From contig NC_065574.1 of NCBI RefSeq assembly GCF_937616625.2, positions 5,954,501-6,018,500 on the forward strand: DNA of 64,000 bases, read 5' to 3'. How positions within the stretch are numbered: the first letter of the stretch is position 1; each line of letters opens with the position of its first letter. A program made the translations under genes and the position numbers. Source of the stretch: Mercurialis annua. Taxonomy: Eukaryota > Streptophyta > Magnoliopsida > Malpighiales > Euphorbiaceae. Under the pieces are notes generated by a model. That model had not been told where the DNA came from. It did no database searches and saw only the letters and a program-made list of their open reading frames with translations. This document shows, one piece after another, positions 34,001 to 46,567 of this stretch.

Positions 34001-37000
34001 TACTTAAACAAATAGAATTGCTAGATTGTGCTACTACTGTCCTATCTTGTTTTAAAGTGTGCATTTTAATCAATTTAATTACAATGGTAATTAATTATTC
34101 TTGGATTAAATTGTTCCTGTCATTTTCACTTTTTTCTAGTAATTATTTTTTTCTCTTCTTGCAATATACTAATATTTATAGTTTATAGGCACTGTCGGTG
34201 GATCCTAATTTCCTAAGCTAATTTTATATATGGTGCAGTTGACTATAATCAAATTTAAAATTCATGACTGTAACTGGATTTTATTAACCGAACTAATTAA
34301 ATATATATTAAATTTTTAATAGATTTAAATTGATTACTTTAGTTTTTACTAAATTTTTGCTCATACTGAGTCATTGTATGTCTATCAAAATACATTTTCA
34401 ATTAGGCTTTGAAGTCTTGTTCTCTATCATTTTTTTTCTTTCAAGAAGTGACCAATTAGACATATTATTTAATCAAAAAATATATATTGTCCCGTTTAAT
34501 TAAACATAAACAAAAATACCGGTGTGGATAGATAGACATATTTACTTATTTATTCATTTAATTATCCACATAATTATATGTTAAGATTTTATAATCATTT
34601 TATCATTAATTAAAATTTAAAAATGAGTGTCAAAATATATTTATTTAATTGTACTTAAAATTTTCATTTTTTTATTTTTAATTATATCTATTAAATTAAC
34701 GGATCATTTATTTATTAACAAAAATATATATACAATTGAATATTACATAAATTTATGTATTGGTGGATTGCATTAATAGACGCATGATTTACACCTAAAG
34801 TAAATCCGTAATAAATGAAGTATTGGTACAGCTAATTGAAGAAATTTGAAATATTTGCAAAAGATTCAATAGTTGTGCAAGTTGATAATAATCTAATCAA
34901 TTATATATTTATATTTATAACTTGACACTAAAAATTAAAGTGTAGTTGATATTTTCTCATATCACAAACTGAATCAATTATATATTTATATAAAAAAAAA
35001 AACTTGATATAAAAATGCGGTTGATTCAAACCCATAATTAATTCATCCTCAATTAATAAACAATGTCAATGTTTAGTAAATATAACTAAAAATATAGGAT
35101 TAGGACATCCAACATATAATTGATAACCAAAAAAAGATTGTAGCTTAGGACTTTAGGTTACTGCTTGTTCATCCAAAGAATGAATTGAAGGAGTTCATTT
35201 TCCATTACTAAGAATTTGTATGAATATCCACCACAATAAATACCTTAAAAATATTAAATATATTTATGATATTCCACAAAAAGGACATTGATAAGCCTTA
35301 CCATGATTAATAATGGACTTTAAAAGAAATTTTTTGCATATTAGGAAAATTCTTTATATGACTGAAAGATTATGACCCAAGTAATTTCCACTTACTATGG
35401 CTTTCATACCAATTCTTAGAATTCCTTAAAATAAGTCATGCCAAAACTGCAAAGCAATAATTTAAAGAGATTTGAGATCTTTGAAGTGATAAATATTTAC
35501 ACCAACTTTGTTGACCATGTATGTAGTATTGTGATATTTATATCATGACATGTGATAAAAATGAATAAATGAACTAATTAATAAAAAATAGATAATTTAT
35601 AAAACTAATGCAAAAATTAATTAAGATTTGTTTTTAGTCCGATTTGAATAATATATGGATCATCTAGTTCATTTCTGATTTTATGACGATTTGATTTTAA
35701 CTTTCTATTAGTTTTGACTTTACTTTAAATTTTATCTCATTTTAAATTTTCGATGCTATGAAGTGAAGCCTATTCAAATCTGTTTGTGATTTTTGAAGGG
35801 CTACGAATTTCTAAACATAATATCATTTTTCTTAACTGACAAACAATTGTATGTACAAATATAATAGAATTTGGAGCATTTCATGGTCTACACTATACTT
35901 ATATTTTGTACTAAGAAAAGGGGGATCGGATGTGAGATTCTTAAGTCAAACTATAATATTTCCTATCACAAGGCTATGCAAGTGGAGACTAAAGTCTACT
36001 TATTAATTTGGCATAACCCATTTTAGATCCATACATTTATCATGTTTTGGTATTGAGTACTTAATTTTTTAATTTTATGAATATTAGATCCTTCTATAAT
36101 AAAAAAAAATTATAAACAAAAAACTTATTTAGCGACTTAATATTAACAAAAAGACCTGATAATTCAGTAGAAACGAAACAATCTCCAAATATATAAACAT
36201 GATAAACACTAGCAAAATGATACTATCAGACCCACCTCCCCACGAGGATATCAATCTCGGTTAAGGATACTTTTAGTCTGTAATTCCCTTAAACCTTATC
36301 TCGGACCAGAGCTACTAGATGCACTGTCGAAATTCAGATATAACTCATATTACTTGTAGAGGAAGTTACAAAAGGCCATCGTAATTAAGGAAACCACGAA
36401 AAATTCTCTAACAAGAGAAAGTACGTATCTATACACACCCACACCATCTGCGCTTAACAACACACTTTTTCTATCCAAATAATAGAAATGTCAGCTCAAC
36501 CTATAATGTAGAAGGACATTTTTAATTGAAAGCAAGAATGAAGAAGAAGAAAAAAAATTATATAAGTCACTTTATTCTAAAATTCTAAAATACTCTCTTT
36601 TGATCATTATTCTTTCTCTTCTTTCTTTCTTTTTCTTCACCCGATTTCTTATTTGAACATCTGAGTTAACATCTATATCGATATTTTTCTGATTGTGTTC
36701 TCTATTTTCAGATTTCGAAACTTGGTTAAAGCATTTTTTATTTTTTGGTGATCTATCAAGACTAATAAAACTAAAATGAAAAGCGAACAAAAGATTTATC
36801 ATAGTCACACTAACACGGGTGAAGTATATTTATTTTATATATAATAAAAAAACTATAAAATAAAAAGTTTAAAAAATCAATATTAACAAAAAAGAGCATA
36901 GAGTCATGGAGATTCAATGTCAAAAAAATAGACAATCGCAAATCCATTTACATTTTGCCTACTAATCGTAGAAAGAAATAAAAAAATATTCCAAGCAAAC

Positions 37001-38384
37001 TTAGCTAACTCCAAAAGTTAGCAATGTTTAACACAAAATGATATTTTAATTATAAGATATATCTCATACTTATTTGTTAAAAAATAAATTAATAATGACA
37101 AGAAAAGCTAATATATAGACAAGAATTCAACTTTTGGAGGGGATCATAATTGATTCTGCCTAAAATATGATTAGTCATAATTTACAAATTACAACAAAAA
37201 TGATTTTGACACATTTTTATAATAATATTATTCAGAAACATCACTTTAAAATAAACACCAACCAACATATCTAGCAAATGGGTCCTAATTAAAAGCTGAA
37301 AACTCTAACATAGATAGAGTTTTATTCATTTACTATTGCTATATGTATTATGTTGTCCATAAATTAATCTTCTTTATTTATATGTCTGCCATTGATCCTT
37401 CAAGTGGGGTTTTAGGTGTAGTGTAGAAAACTAATTACCTAGGAGAAAGGATTAAACTTTTTTAAAGTCCATTTAAAAATTTCAAAAAGAAATTACTAGT
37501 TGGTTACTTAGCTATAATCTCAACTCAATACTCAAATAACATAAGTCGTGAATGATGAACTAAGGAATATTTAATGAGATTAAAGCACACACATTACAAG
37601 TCGGCAAAGCCTAATTTAAAAGCACATCATAAATCGCTATTGTCATATACACAATGCGGAAGAATATATAAAAATCGAATCAAATAAAATAATTAAATTA
37701 ATCTTTTTTTAGTGTTTGGTAATATAAAGAAATTTCGGCGTTAAATTATTTTGCGGATACCGAATTATAAGGCTTTTGCCCTCACTAACCAATGTTTCAT
37801 TTGTTATATTTTAATAATTTTTTTTCGTTGTAACAAGATGTTATTCATTAATTTCAGGTGTGGTTTTGGTAACGTGAAATATAAACTTATTTGGTAATTC
37901 TACTTTGCCACGTAAAAACACCACATCAACACAAATAAAACAACAACGAATGGAGGATCACGCCGTTAAAAACGATACACGGAGGAGCATACAATGAAAA
38001 AAAGACATGTGAAGGATTATATATTAAAAAAAATACGTATCACGGTGTATAACTGGCTCATGCTGATGTGGATTGTTGCTGCTAATGTGATTTTTTGTGA
38101 TTGAAAATTTTGTTATTGTTGTGGATTGCTGTTGTTTCTCATGTGAAATGAGTAACTGCTATCCTGCTGGAGTTGGTTATTGAGTCTGTTAATAGCGGTT
38201 ATTTTATTTGCTTTCAATGTATGCCAGTAATCAACAATCATTAATTTGCGATCAATTAAGATTCTACTAGTTTCTTTATTTGCTCTCTGTTTTTTTAAAT
38301 AAAAATAATCGTTTTCTTCCTTGAATTTTTATAACAGCTTTAGTGGCGAATTTTGTAATCAGACCAGAAGAAAACCTTTCAAGT
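31019..38384. other. Gene-free AT-rich stretch
   Basis: No exon or RNA gene is supported over this 7.4-kb interval. A 34-bp direct repeat (ACCTTCCACATTGATACTAT) occurs at 33349 and 33383, with a third partial copy near 33515. A GC-richer block at about 36220-36470 has no recognisable product. The stretch at about 38000-38340 could be a decayed 5' LTR of the copia element that follows, but no matching 3' LTR was found. Confidence 0.55.
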
Positions 38385-40250
38385 CCTTTCTCTCTTCATC
38401 TGAATGAAAATCCTTCACTCATTTTAGTTTCAAATCCTTTAGATGGAAATAATTATATTTTCTAGTTCAGATCGACGAAAATGATGTCAATATCGAAAAA
38501 CAAATTTAAATTTATAGATGGATCAATAGCCACACGTGTTGTTACTGAGTTAATTTTTCCTGCTTGGATGAGATGCAATACTGTGGTCATGTCATGATTA
38601 TACGGTCAGTTTCACTTATTATTATAGAAAGTATTTGCTGCTTAAACACTCTTATAGATATATGGAGTGATCTTAAATATCGTTTTTTTTCTTCAAGGAG
38701 TTGCATATAGACTTGAAGACATTTAAAAAGAGATCTGATTTTTCCATCAAAATTCATTGTCTGTTACTGAATTCTACACTTATTTGAAGACTCTTTAGGA
38801 TGAATTAATGAATTTGAGTCCATTACCTCTATGTTTGTATTCCAAAGTGTTCTTGTAATGCTTTTGATCTGATTCATAAACACCAATCAAATACTCAAGT
38901 AATCAAGTTTCTAAAAGAATTGAAGAACAATTTGAGAATGTTAGGCAACAAATTTTGATGATATAGCCTCTACCAGCCATGAACAAAGTATTTTCTATGG
39001 TGACACAAAATGAAAGGCAATTTTCAACCTTTTCAAACATGAGAAATGGAATCGATTTAAATGTTCTACTAGAAAAATGTTCAGCTTGCAAGAGATTCTA
39101 CTGAGTTCTTATGATAATGATGACTCCAATGTTTGTTATGCAAAAGGAAGAAGAACAAACAATTATTCAAAATGAAACTATAACAGGTTTTGAAGATTCA
39201 ATGCTCAAAGAAATAAGTTCAAAATGTTCTCTCACTATGGTCATTCTGGCCATAGTGGATACATGCTATAAAAAATATGGATATCCACCTGAATATCAAT
39301 CTAAATATAGACCAAAAACTTCCTTTACACATCAAGTTGAGTATGTAAGTTTTTTTTCGTAGTGATAATTATATTGATAATAATGCATAGTATGACACTT
39401 ATAGAAATGATATGCATCAAAACAAAAAAAATGGAGATATAAAATCCATTCCATCTTTTGGTGTAACTTTTTTTTTTTCACAAGAACAATGTCAGAGGTT
39501 AATGACTTTTATTTATAATGATTCCTATAAAAATAAATCAGTTGACATCAACTTAAGAGGAGCCTCAAATGTCAATTCACTTTCTGCAAACTTTTATAAT
39601 GTTATAGGATCAAGGTACGTTGTCTAAATGCCTTTTTAATGGCGTCTCTTATAAAAAAACACATGGATTCTAGACACAGGAGCCACTAACCACATAATAT
39701 GCAATTCATCTTTCCTGCATTCCTATACTGCTATTGAAAATGTTCATGTTAAATTTTCAAATTGACATTAGTTCATGTTTCACACATAGGAACTATACAA
39801 TTGATAAACAAATTGGTATTAAACAATGTTCTTCATGTGCCTGAGTTAACATTCAACTTGATTTCAGCAAACAAACCTACTGATGATTAGAACATTTGTT
39901 TAGTTCTTTATCATGGCTCTTGTTTTCATTCATGAAATCCATATTTGGAGATGATTGGCTTAACTAAAAAAACAAGTCCTTACATTGTAGTTCAACAAAA
40001 TGTTTATGTTTTACAATGTCATTGATACACAGTTACAAACAAAAAAACAAAAAAAAACAGAGAAATGACAATCATTTGACATTATAGACTAGGCCATTTG
40101 TCAATCAATACACTGAGAAAAAGAGAAAAAATTATCTTTTCCTGTTAATTGTACTAGGAAAAAATGTTATTTTTGAATTGATTCATGTTGATATCTGAGA
40201 TCCAGTCTATACTTGTTCTTTACATGGATTTAAGTATTTCTTGACTGTTT
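38385..40250 (+). pseudogene. Decayed Ty1/copia gag-protease-integrase, 5' part
   Basis: Frameshifted and stop-ridden remnant of a copia polyprotein. Gag (UBN2-like) signals run from about 38390: NPSLILVSNPLDGNNYIF, KFKFIDGSIA, IDIWSDLKYRF and FLKELKNNLRMLGNKF. The zinc-knuckle area is near 39215-39330, with CYKKYGYPPEY. Protease is at 39664-39693 (WILDTGATNH), followed by NNVLHVPELTFNLIS, which matches the pre-integrase segment. HYRLGHLS lies at 40080-40103. The integrase start is at 40172-40250 (FELIHVDI, an internal stop, then SLHGFKYFLTV). The integrase is then broken by a 1.5-kb insertion and resumes at 41764. No reverse transcriptase or RNase H remains. Confidence 0.85.
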
Positions 40251-41763
40251 TGTGATAGGAGTAGGAATACTCCTATATTCTATGTGTTTTATGTATCATA
40301 TATTGTGCATTTAACAATGGTTTTGAGCTTCTTTATACTCATTTTTGTCTTTCGGTTTTTTAGTCATAATGTGGGAGTTCTTCATGATAATCAAGCCAAT
40401 TGGAAGCCATTGGGATCATAATTGAAGTTTAGAAGAAATTTGTGCGAAAATTCGATGAAAATAGGCGCCTAGAGCACAAGTTTCTACTTGTGAAATTGAC
40501 CCCTCTTTATTAATTGAAGATTTTGGAATACTTAGAGACTTCAATTAACTTTGTGTTCCGCATAAGAAATAAATTAAACATCCTAAGCTTTCCATAGAAT
40601 CAAGAATCGACTCATTCTGACGTTTCTACATCGAGTTATGACATTTTGAAGTTGACAGTGTATAACACGATTGAACTGTGCGGGCGCGTAAGTCTGATGT
40701 GAGGAAGCACGAGACAGCAGAAATTGATGAAAATTGGACAAAAATGCCCCGACATGTCACCGATCTCCACCAAATTCAAGGGCGCTTATGGGTTTTCATT
40801 AAAACTCGACCTAAAGTCAGTAGGTGAGACGGAGGACGTATATATAGCACTTTATACATCATAATTAGGGTTCGCTTAAATTGTTTTTAGACCTAAACAT
40901 TAGAATTAGCTTAGAATTAGTTTTGTTCATCGTTTTCTACTTTATTTTCTAGATTCTCACATCGAAATTGAAGACGGATTCTAGCAACGAATGACACATT
41001 GATATTAGAGAGATCGAATATCGTTTGTACTTCTAAAACTATGAATCCTGTTTATATTATTGTTGTGTTTTCATGATTATGCGTAGCTAAACCCTTAATT
41101 GGGGATTATTTACTTAATTATGTTTATTTAATTGAATTGGGTTTATGGATTATTGTTCAAAGTGCATGTTAATTTTTGTTCTTAATGCTTGAATTGATTC
41201 AGCCAATTTATTCATTGTCTTGTGTTTGGTTTTGACTCGAGAGAGTTAAATTGAAATAGACGATAACAATTAACAACGTAGGAATTAATTATGCGAGAGT
41301 GAGTTAACGAATACGTGTTCTTAGGTTTGCTTAGTAAACGCCATTTGATTAGTTAATCAGGTTGATTATAATTCGAGCGTGAGTAATGTGCCTAGTTGAT
41401 TTGTGTGCGTTTTTGTCTGTAATGATTTGGGAGAGCGATATAAATGGTTTCGAATAGCCTGAACTGCAGTTAAACAACTAAATTCATAACTAATTTATTG
41501 AATAGCATAAGTACAATTAATAATCCCTGATTCTCATCTCATATAGTTTATTCCAAGTTTAATTTCAGCTTTAGTTAATTTCAGTTATAGTTGCTACTTT
41601 CAGTTTATTTAGTTTAATCACTTTCTTCAAATTATCTTCTTGACTATTCAAATTGGGTATCTTAATTGGGTGTATTCAGTAGCTTTTCCTGTGGGTACGA
41701 TATCCGAACTTCACAGTTTGTATTACGAGTTGGCATCCATACGCTTGCGGATTTTTACCAACA
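40251..41763. mobile_element. Solo LTR inserted in copia integrase
   Basis: This 1513-bp block starts TGTGATAGGAG and ends TTTTTACCAACA, that is TGT...ACA. It interrupts the copia integrase exactly between SLHGFKYFLTV and LDDLSRFTF. The flanks TGTTT (40246-40250) and AGTTT (41764-41768) match at 4 of 5 bases, as expected for a worn 5-bp duplication. A TATA-like TATATATAG lies near 40848. The size, the absence of coding and the end sequence suggest a Ty3/gypsy-type LTR; that class assignment is inference. Confidence 0.7.
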
Positions 41764-42120
41764 AGTTTTTGGATGACTTGTCCAGATTTACATTCATTTT
41801 TTTTTTATGAAATACAAATATGAAAGAAGAAATTTATTCATTTCATATTTTATGTTAAGAATCAATTCAATGTAATCAATAAGGTGCACAAATTAGATAA
41901 TAGTATCAAATTTTTATACTCTTATTTATATGATAAGTTGGAGATTTTACACGAGACAAAAATTGTTTATACACCACAACAGAAAAATATTGCTGAAAGG
42001 AAAGAAGCATCACACATACCGAATGTTTCTGGAGCTCAAATTTCAACCTGCCTTGCCTCAGGAATTTTAGAGAGGATTATACTATATTTCTTTGTCACAT
42101 GTAACCAACACTGCAACTGA
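41764..42120 (+). pseudogene. Decayed Ty1/copia integrase, 3' part
   Basis: This continues the integrase interrupted at 40250: LDDLSRFTFIFF, then NQFN and VHKLDNSIKF, in place of the usual RSDNGxEF, then YDKLEILHETKIVYTPQQ and NIAERKEASH. These are the core integrase blocks of copia elements in the expected order. The copy stops after the integrase core, so the element is 3' truncated. Confidence 0.8.
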
Positions 42121-42388
42121 AACGAGCGAATAATTTCTTATTGTAAGCAAAATAAAAGTTGGATTACTAAAAATAACAAATAAGATTTGGTTACTGAAAT
42201 ATAAAAAGTCTATAGTTTGGCAAAATGTTTAAATTTGAAATTCGGTTTCGGGATGTAAATTATTTTAATTAAATTTTAATACAAACCGAAAAAACTAATT
42301 TGACTCAGTTCAATTAAAAAAATGTATATCCTAATAAATTCGTTTGATTAAAAAAAAAAGAGTATAATTGTGTTTGTGTTTGATTTAA
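42121..42388. other. Spacer between copia remnant and MULE
   Basis: Short AT-rich stretch with no gene. It ends in the left copy of the 9-bp target duplication TTGATTTAA (42380-42388). Confidence 0.6.
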
Positions 42389-42654
42389 GGGTAATCTACA
42401 CAAATCCCCTAAAAATGCTCTCATCTTATATTTTTACCTCAATATCTTTTATTTGGCAAAAATCTCCCAATTAAATAGAAAAGTTTTCATAATTCTCTCA
42501 TAACCCAAAATATGTTAATTTTATAAATAAATATGACAGCTCTGCCCTTCTATAATTAAAAAAGGACGTGATTACAGATGATGATCACAGTAATTCGTAT
42601 TCGCACCATAAAATTCTTCCTGGTCCGCTTTATGTGGATCCACCGAATAATTTT

Positions 42655-42855
42655 CTGTCGATGTTAATGACAATGATGATGGGGAATGACGGCGGCAACG
42701 GCGAGTAGTTAAAGAGGAGCAACAACGATCTAGTTATTTTGATCAACCGATTATCGCCGTCGATGTAGATGATGATGATGGAGAATGGCGGCGGCGGCGG
42801 CGAGTGACTAAAGAGGAGCAGCAGTGGTCTATTTATTTTGATAAACTGGTCACGA
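42655..42855. repeat. Imperfect tandem duplication of about 100 bp
   Basis: Two adjacent units each contain GATGATGATGG, GGCGGC-rich DNA, AAAGAGGAGCA and TATTTTGATAAAC or a close variant. The block is distinctly GC-richer than the surrounding MULE DNA. Confidence 0.7.
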
Positions 42856-43425
42856 GCCATGATCAAAATATGATGGTAAGAGGAAGTATGACAGTGTTCA
42901 ACACACAGTGGTCTGAATGGGCAGCAGGTGCTGATGATGATTCCTATTTTCCGGCTCTTTCATTTCTAATTGACATGAGGGACAATTTAAGCATCAAAAT
43001 TCTCTCAATTCTAATATAGAATGTCGGCTTACTTTGAGATTTCTACTCAATTTTCCTACTTTAATCTTCTAATCTGATTTCATTTTTATTAATATTGTGA
43101 GAAGCCATCTCAATTGTCATAATAACCTAATTATATCCTATAAGGTTTCTTAAAAATAATTTGGACTTGATTGGCGAAATTTTTGCGTAAACCAGCTCTA
43201 ATTTCATCACACTTTTCTTGCTCATCATTGATAGCTTTTCAAGCCAACAACTTTTCTTGTTGTTATATGTAAATGTGTTTTTATATTTTACCCTTCACTG
43301 GATTACTAAGTAGAAATATAACTGGGTTATTACGATGGCGGTGCTTAGTGGAAAAAATAGTTTATGATGGTGGTGCTCAGTGGAAAAAACAGTTTGGAAA
43401 ATAGAATTGAACTGTGATGCAGTAA

Positions 43426-44440
43426 GACAAATTTTACTAAAAATTGAATGAAGGTAGTTAAGTTGATATAGGTTCACATCAGGTTCACATTAAGTTGTTT
43501 TGCGGTGCTGTCAAATACATTTCACTTAAAAGAGATATTCAATTTATGTAGTATACTAAATCTCAAAATTCTTTCAATATAAAATGTCAGTTAAAATTGT
43601 AAATTTTATTAGAAATTGAATTAAGGTAGTTCAATTGATATAGATTCATATAAGGTTGATTTTCGGTTATATAGGCTTCCAAATACATTTCACTTAAAAC
43701 AAATATTCAATTTGAATATTACACTAAGTCTCAAAATTCTCTCAATATAAAATGACATTTAAAATTGTAATGAGCACTAAGATAAATTTTATTAAAAAAT
43801 GAATTAAAGTAGTCAAGTTGACATCGGTTCACGTCAGGTTCATATCAGGTTAATTTTTGGTTATATAGATTATCAAATATATTTCACTTAAAAGAAATAT
43901 TCAATTTGTATATTATACTAAATCTCAAAATTCTCTCAATATAAAATGCCAGTTAAGATTGTAAAGAGTAGTAAGACAAATTTTATTAAAATTGAATTAA
44001 GATAGTTCAGTTGATATAAGTTTACACTAGGTTCACATCAGGTTGATTTTCAGTTTTGTAGACCATCGAATACATTTCACTTAAAAGAGATATTCAATTT
44101 GTATATTACATTAAATGTCAAAATTCTCTCAATATAAAATGCAGTTAAGATTGTAAAGAGTAGTAAGACAAATTTTATTAAAATTGAATTAAGAAAGTTC
44201 TGTTGATATAGGTTCACATCAGGTTGATTTTCAATTTTGTAGATCGTCGAATACATTTCACTTAAAAGAGATATTCAATTTGTATATTACATTAAATCTC
44301 AAAATTCTCTCAATATAAAATGTCAGCTAAGATTGTAAAGAGTAATAAGATAAATTTTACTAAAAAATGAATTAAGTTAGTTCAGTTGATATAGGTTCAC
44401 ATCAGGTTCACATAAGGTTCACATTAGGTTCACAAATGAC
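43426..44440. repeat. Satellite-like tandem array, about 170-195 bp unit
   Basis: The marker CAAAATTCTCTCAATATAAA, or a one-base variant, occurs at 43564, 43732, 43926, 44119 and 44300, giving units of 168, 194, 193 and 181 bp. Each unit also carries GTTGATATAGGTTCACATCA, ACATTTCACTTAAAAGA and AAGACAAATTTTATTAAA. A related partial motif occurs at about 42993. It has no coding potential. Confidence 0.9.
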
Positions 44441-45420
44441 TCTTACTTTAACCCAAAATCAACATCAATTAAATTTGTGTAAAAACCACTTTAATGAAAA
44501 TGAAATTCCTAAATTGACAATTGTTGAAAAAACCACTATAATGAAAACAAAATTCAATAGAATGTAGCTGGCAATATATCAGATTTCTAAACAAAAATTT
44601 CTCAGAAAGCTTTGTTAATATTCTCTTGATTTCATTTAATTACACTTCAGGTAGTCGATGCTTCTCATGATACATACTGCAATGGCCCTCAGAAGTCGGT
44701 TCAATTCTACTACCAAAAACACTAGGAACTACTTTGATGAGTATTTTGTTGCAGCTTTAATTGGTGGTTGCTTGAGAATGTGCGGTAGGAGCATCATCGG
44801 TAACTGATATCAATGTAGTCTATAAGGTCTAGAAACGAGTCAACTAATTTGGAACTGTCAAAGACTCTGGATTTGGGTTAAATTTCTCCTATAAACAACA
44901 GTTTGCCATGAATTGTTTAGAAAGTGAGAAAAAAACTGATTCATTTGCCACTTCCCTGATCAATCATATGAATCCAAATGTAGTTTACAATTATTTTCAT
45001 ATTCTTTCCTCAAATTATTGAGTTAAGCCTGTAAAATTCACTAGCCCATCAATTAAATATGGACTAATAGGGCAGCCTAAGAACCAATTTTTTTAAATAT
45101 AATCAAAAGGATTCAACAGTTTCAGATGATGAATCAGAATATACAAATAAAATGTAGAAAAAAAATGCTTTGGAGCTTACCAATTCAAATTTCAATTCTC
45201 TAATTGTGTATCACCTCTAATATGCGAAAAACTTCAATGACTGATAGCGTCATTCCATTCACCAACCCAAACATTTAAAAGAATAAACATTAAGCAAATG
45301 AAATTGGAAAAGAAAGTGTAAAACTTAACCAATTTGGCATCTTACAATACAAATTGAATAGACAGCATAAAAAGATAATAAACCAGAAAAAAGGGACACG
45401 AGAGCTTTGCTTACTCCAAT

Positions 45421-45576
45421 CCTCTGCATCGCAAGAGATCTTCGTAATGCTTCTCTTTTAGTTAAAAGATTATTGAAAAGCTTTGAAGGACGTCTGTAAT
45501 CTCCCGAACTGCCTTCTCTATCTTTCTTTGAAGCTGCAAAATCCATCATAAATATTTCTACAAATACCAATTTCAT
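45421..45576 (-). other. Coding-like island inside MULE
   Basis: The minus strand reads MDFAASKKDREGSSGDYRRP, then SKLFNNLLTKREALRRSL and AMQRIG, before a good donor (GGA then GTAAGC). An acceptor-like TTTTGCAG lies before CTTCAAAG. The composition looks like a real exon, but I do not recognise the family. It may be a captured gene fragment or chance. Confidence 0.3.
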
Positions 45577-45857
45577 GATTAAATTATGACTATTGAAGAA
45601 AAAAAATTGAAGTTATGACGAATTGAAGAAGAATTCAATGGGGAAAATAAGAAAAAGAAGTGGGGGCAAATGATTGAGTAAATAAGGAACACACTAAGAG
45701 TATAGATTAGGGATAAAATAGTAACAGGTCTTAATAAAAGGTAGAGGTGAAAAGGAGATTTGAAAAAAAAGGGATTTTTGATTAAAATAAATTTATGGGT
45801 CACTAAAGTGAAGTTTTTAGTTTTTGAGGGAATCTATGTCATTTTCTCTTGATTTAA

Positions 45858-46277
45858 ACCGAATACATCATATCAAAGGGCCAGAATGTGTAACTTCATA
45901 TCTTTCTAATTTTGTAATGATGATAGTCTCACCCACTCATAGAGGACTTGAATTTATTTATTTTTTCTCTTTGTGCTGTACTGGTTAAATATCAGTTTAA
46001 TACCTATACTTTTATTTTTTTTGTTTATATGATTATTTTATATTTATAATTCCTTTTTGAGAATATATATTTCTTAATTTATTATTGCAAAACTGTTAAA
46101 TTATTAGTTTTGAGCAAATGTGCATAGACAGCTAGATATTTTCCATTTAAGCATATGTGCATAGATCATATACTGTCTGCTTTCTCTTTATGGCACTTCA
46201 ATTAATAATTTTATATTTGGTTTATACTTTGCATGTGATTAGGATTAATGAAGAAAATAGGTATTAATTAACATATA
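45858..46277. other. AT-rich spacer
   Basis: No gene or clear repeat is seen between the MULE and the Stowaway MITE. Confidence 0.5.
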
Positions 46278-46567
46278 CTCCCTCTGTCCCATTTTATTTG
46301 TCAATTATACTGTATTTAAATGTCCTAAAATGATTGTCACAATTATATTATATACACATATTTTCCTCTTTTACCCTTAATATTAATGAATATTATTCTT
46401 ATATTTGTGTTGGCATTTAATGTTATTATTATTGTACTATTGACTATTTTTTTTTCAATATATTAATTCTCAAGAACCAAAAAAGGATATAAAAAAAAGA
46501 ACTATTAGTATTTTCTTTTAATATGTGTGAAAATAAGAAGTGGACAAATAAAATGGGACGGAGGGAG
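46278..46567. mobile_element. Stowaway MITE
   Basis: This 290-bp element has the classic ends CTCCCTCTGTCCCATTTTAT and, inverted, ATAAAATGGGACGGAGGGAG, and it is flanked by TA on both sides. Stowaway elements are non-autonomous relatives of Tc1/mariner. The interior is AT-rich and non-coding. Confidence 0.92.

Larger units (their letters stand above)
42389..45848. mobile_element. Non-autonomous Mutator-like element (MULE)
   Basis: A 3460-bp element is bounded by a perfect 9-bp direct repeat TTGATTTAA (42380-42388 and 45849-45857), the duplication length typical of Mutator-like elements. The long terminal inverted repeats are diverged: GGGTAATCTACACAAATCCC on the left against GAGAAAATGACATAGATTCC read inward from the right, and inner parts (TTTGGCAAAAATCTCCC against TTTTAATCAAAAATCCC) align too. 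No mudrA/MURA transposase is present. The interior holds an imperfect duplication rich in GGC/GAT triplets (42655-42855), a satellite-like array (43426-44440) and coding-like islands (42770-43018 plus, 45421-45547 minus). It may be a Pack-MULE that captured host sequence; this last point is inference. Confidence 0.7.

Noticed and set aside
36180..36470. GC-richer block that could be an exon or LTR
   Set aside because: No open frame of note, no TG...CA ends and no partner copy were found in the window.
42630..42866. Minus-strand open frame rich in Pro and Leu
   Set aside because: It is the reverse reading of the GGC/GAT-rich duplication in the MULE and repeats itself; low complexity explains it.
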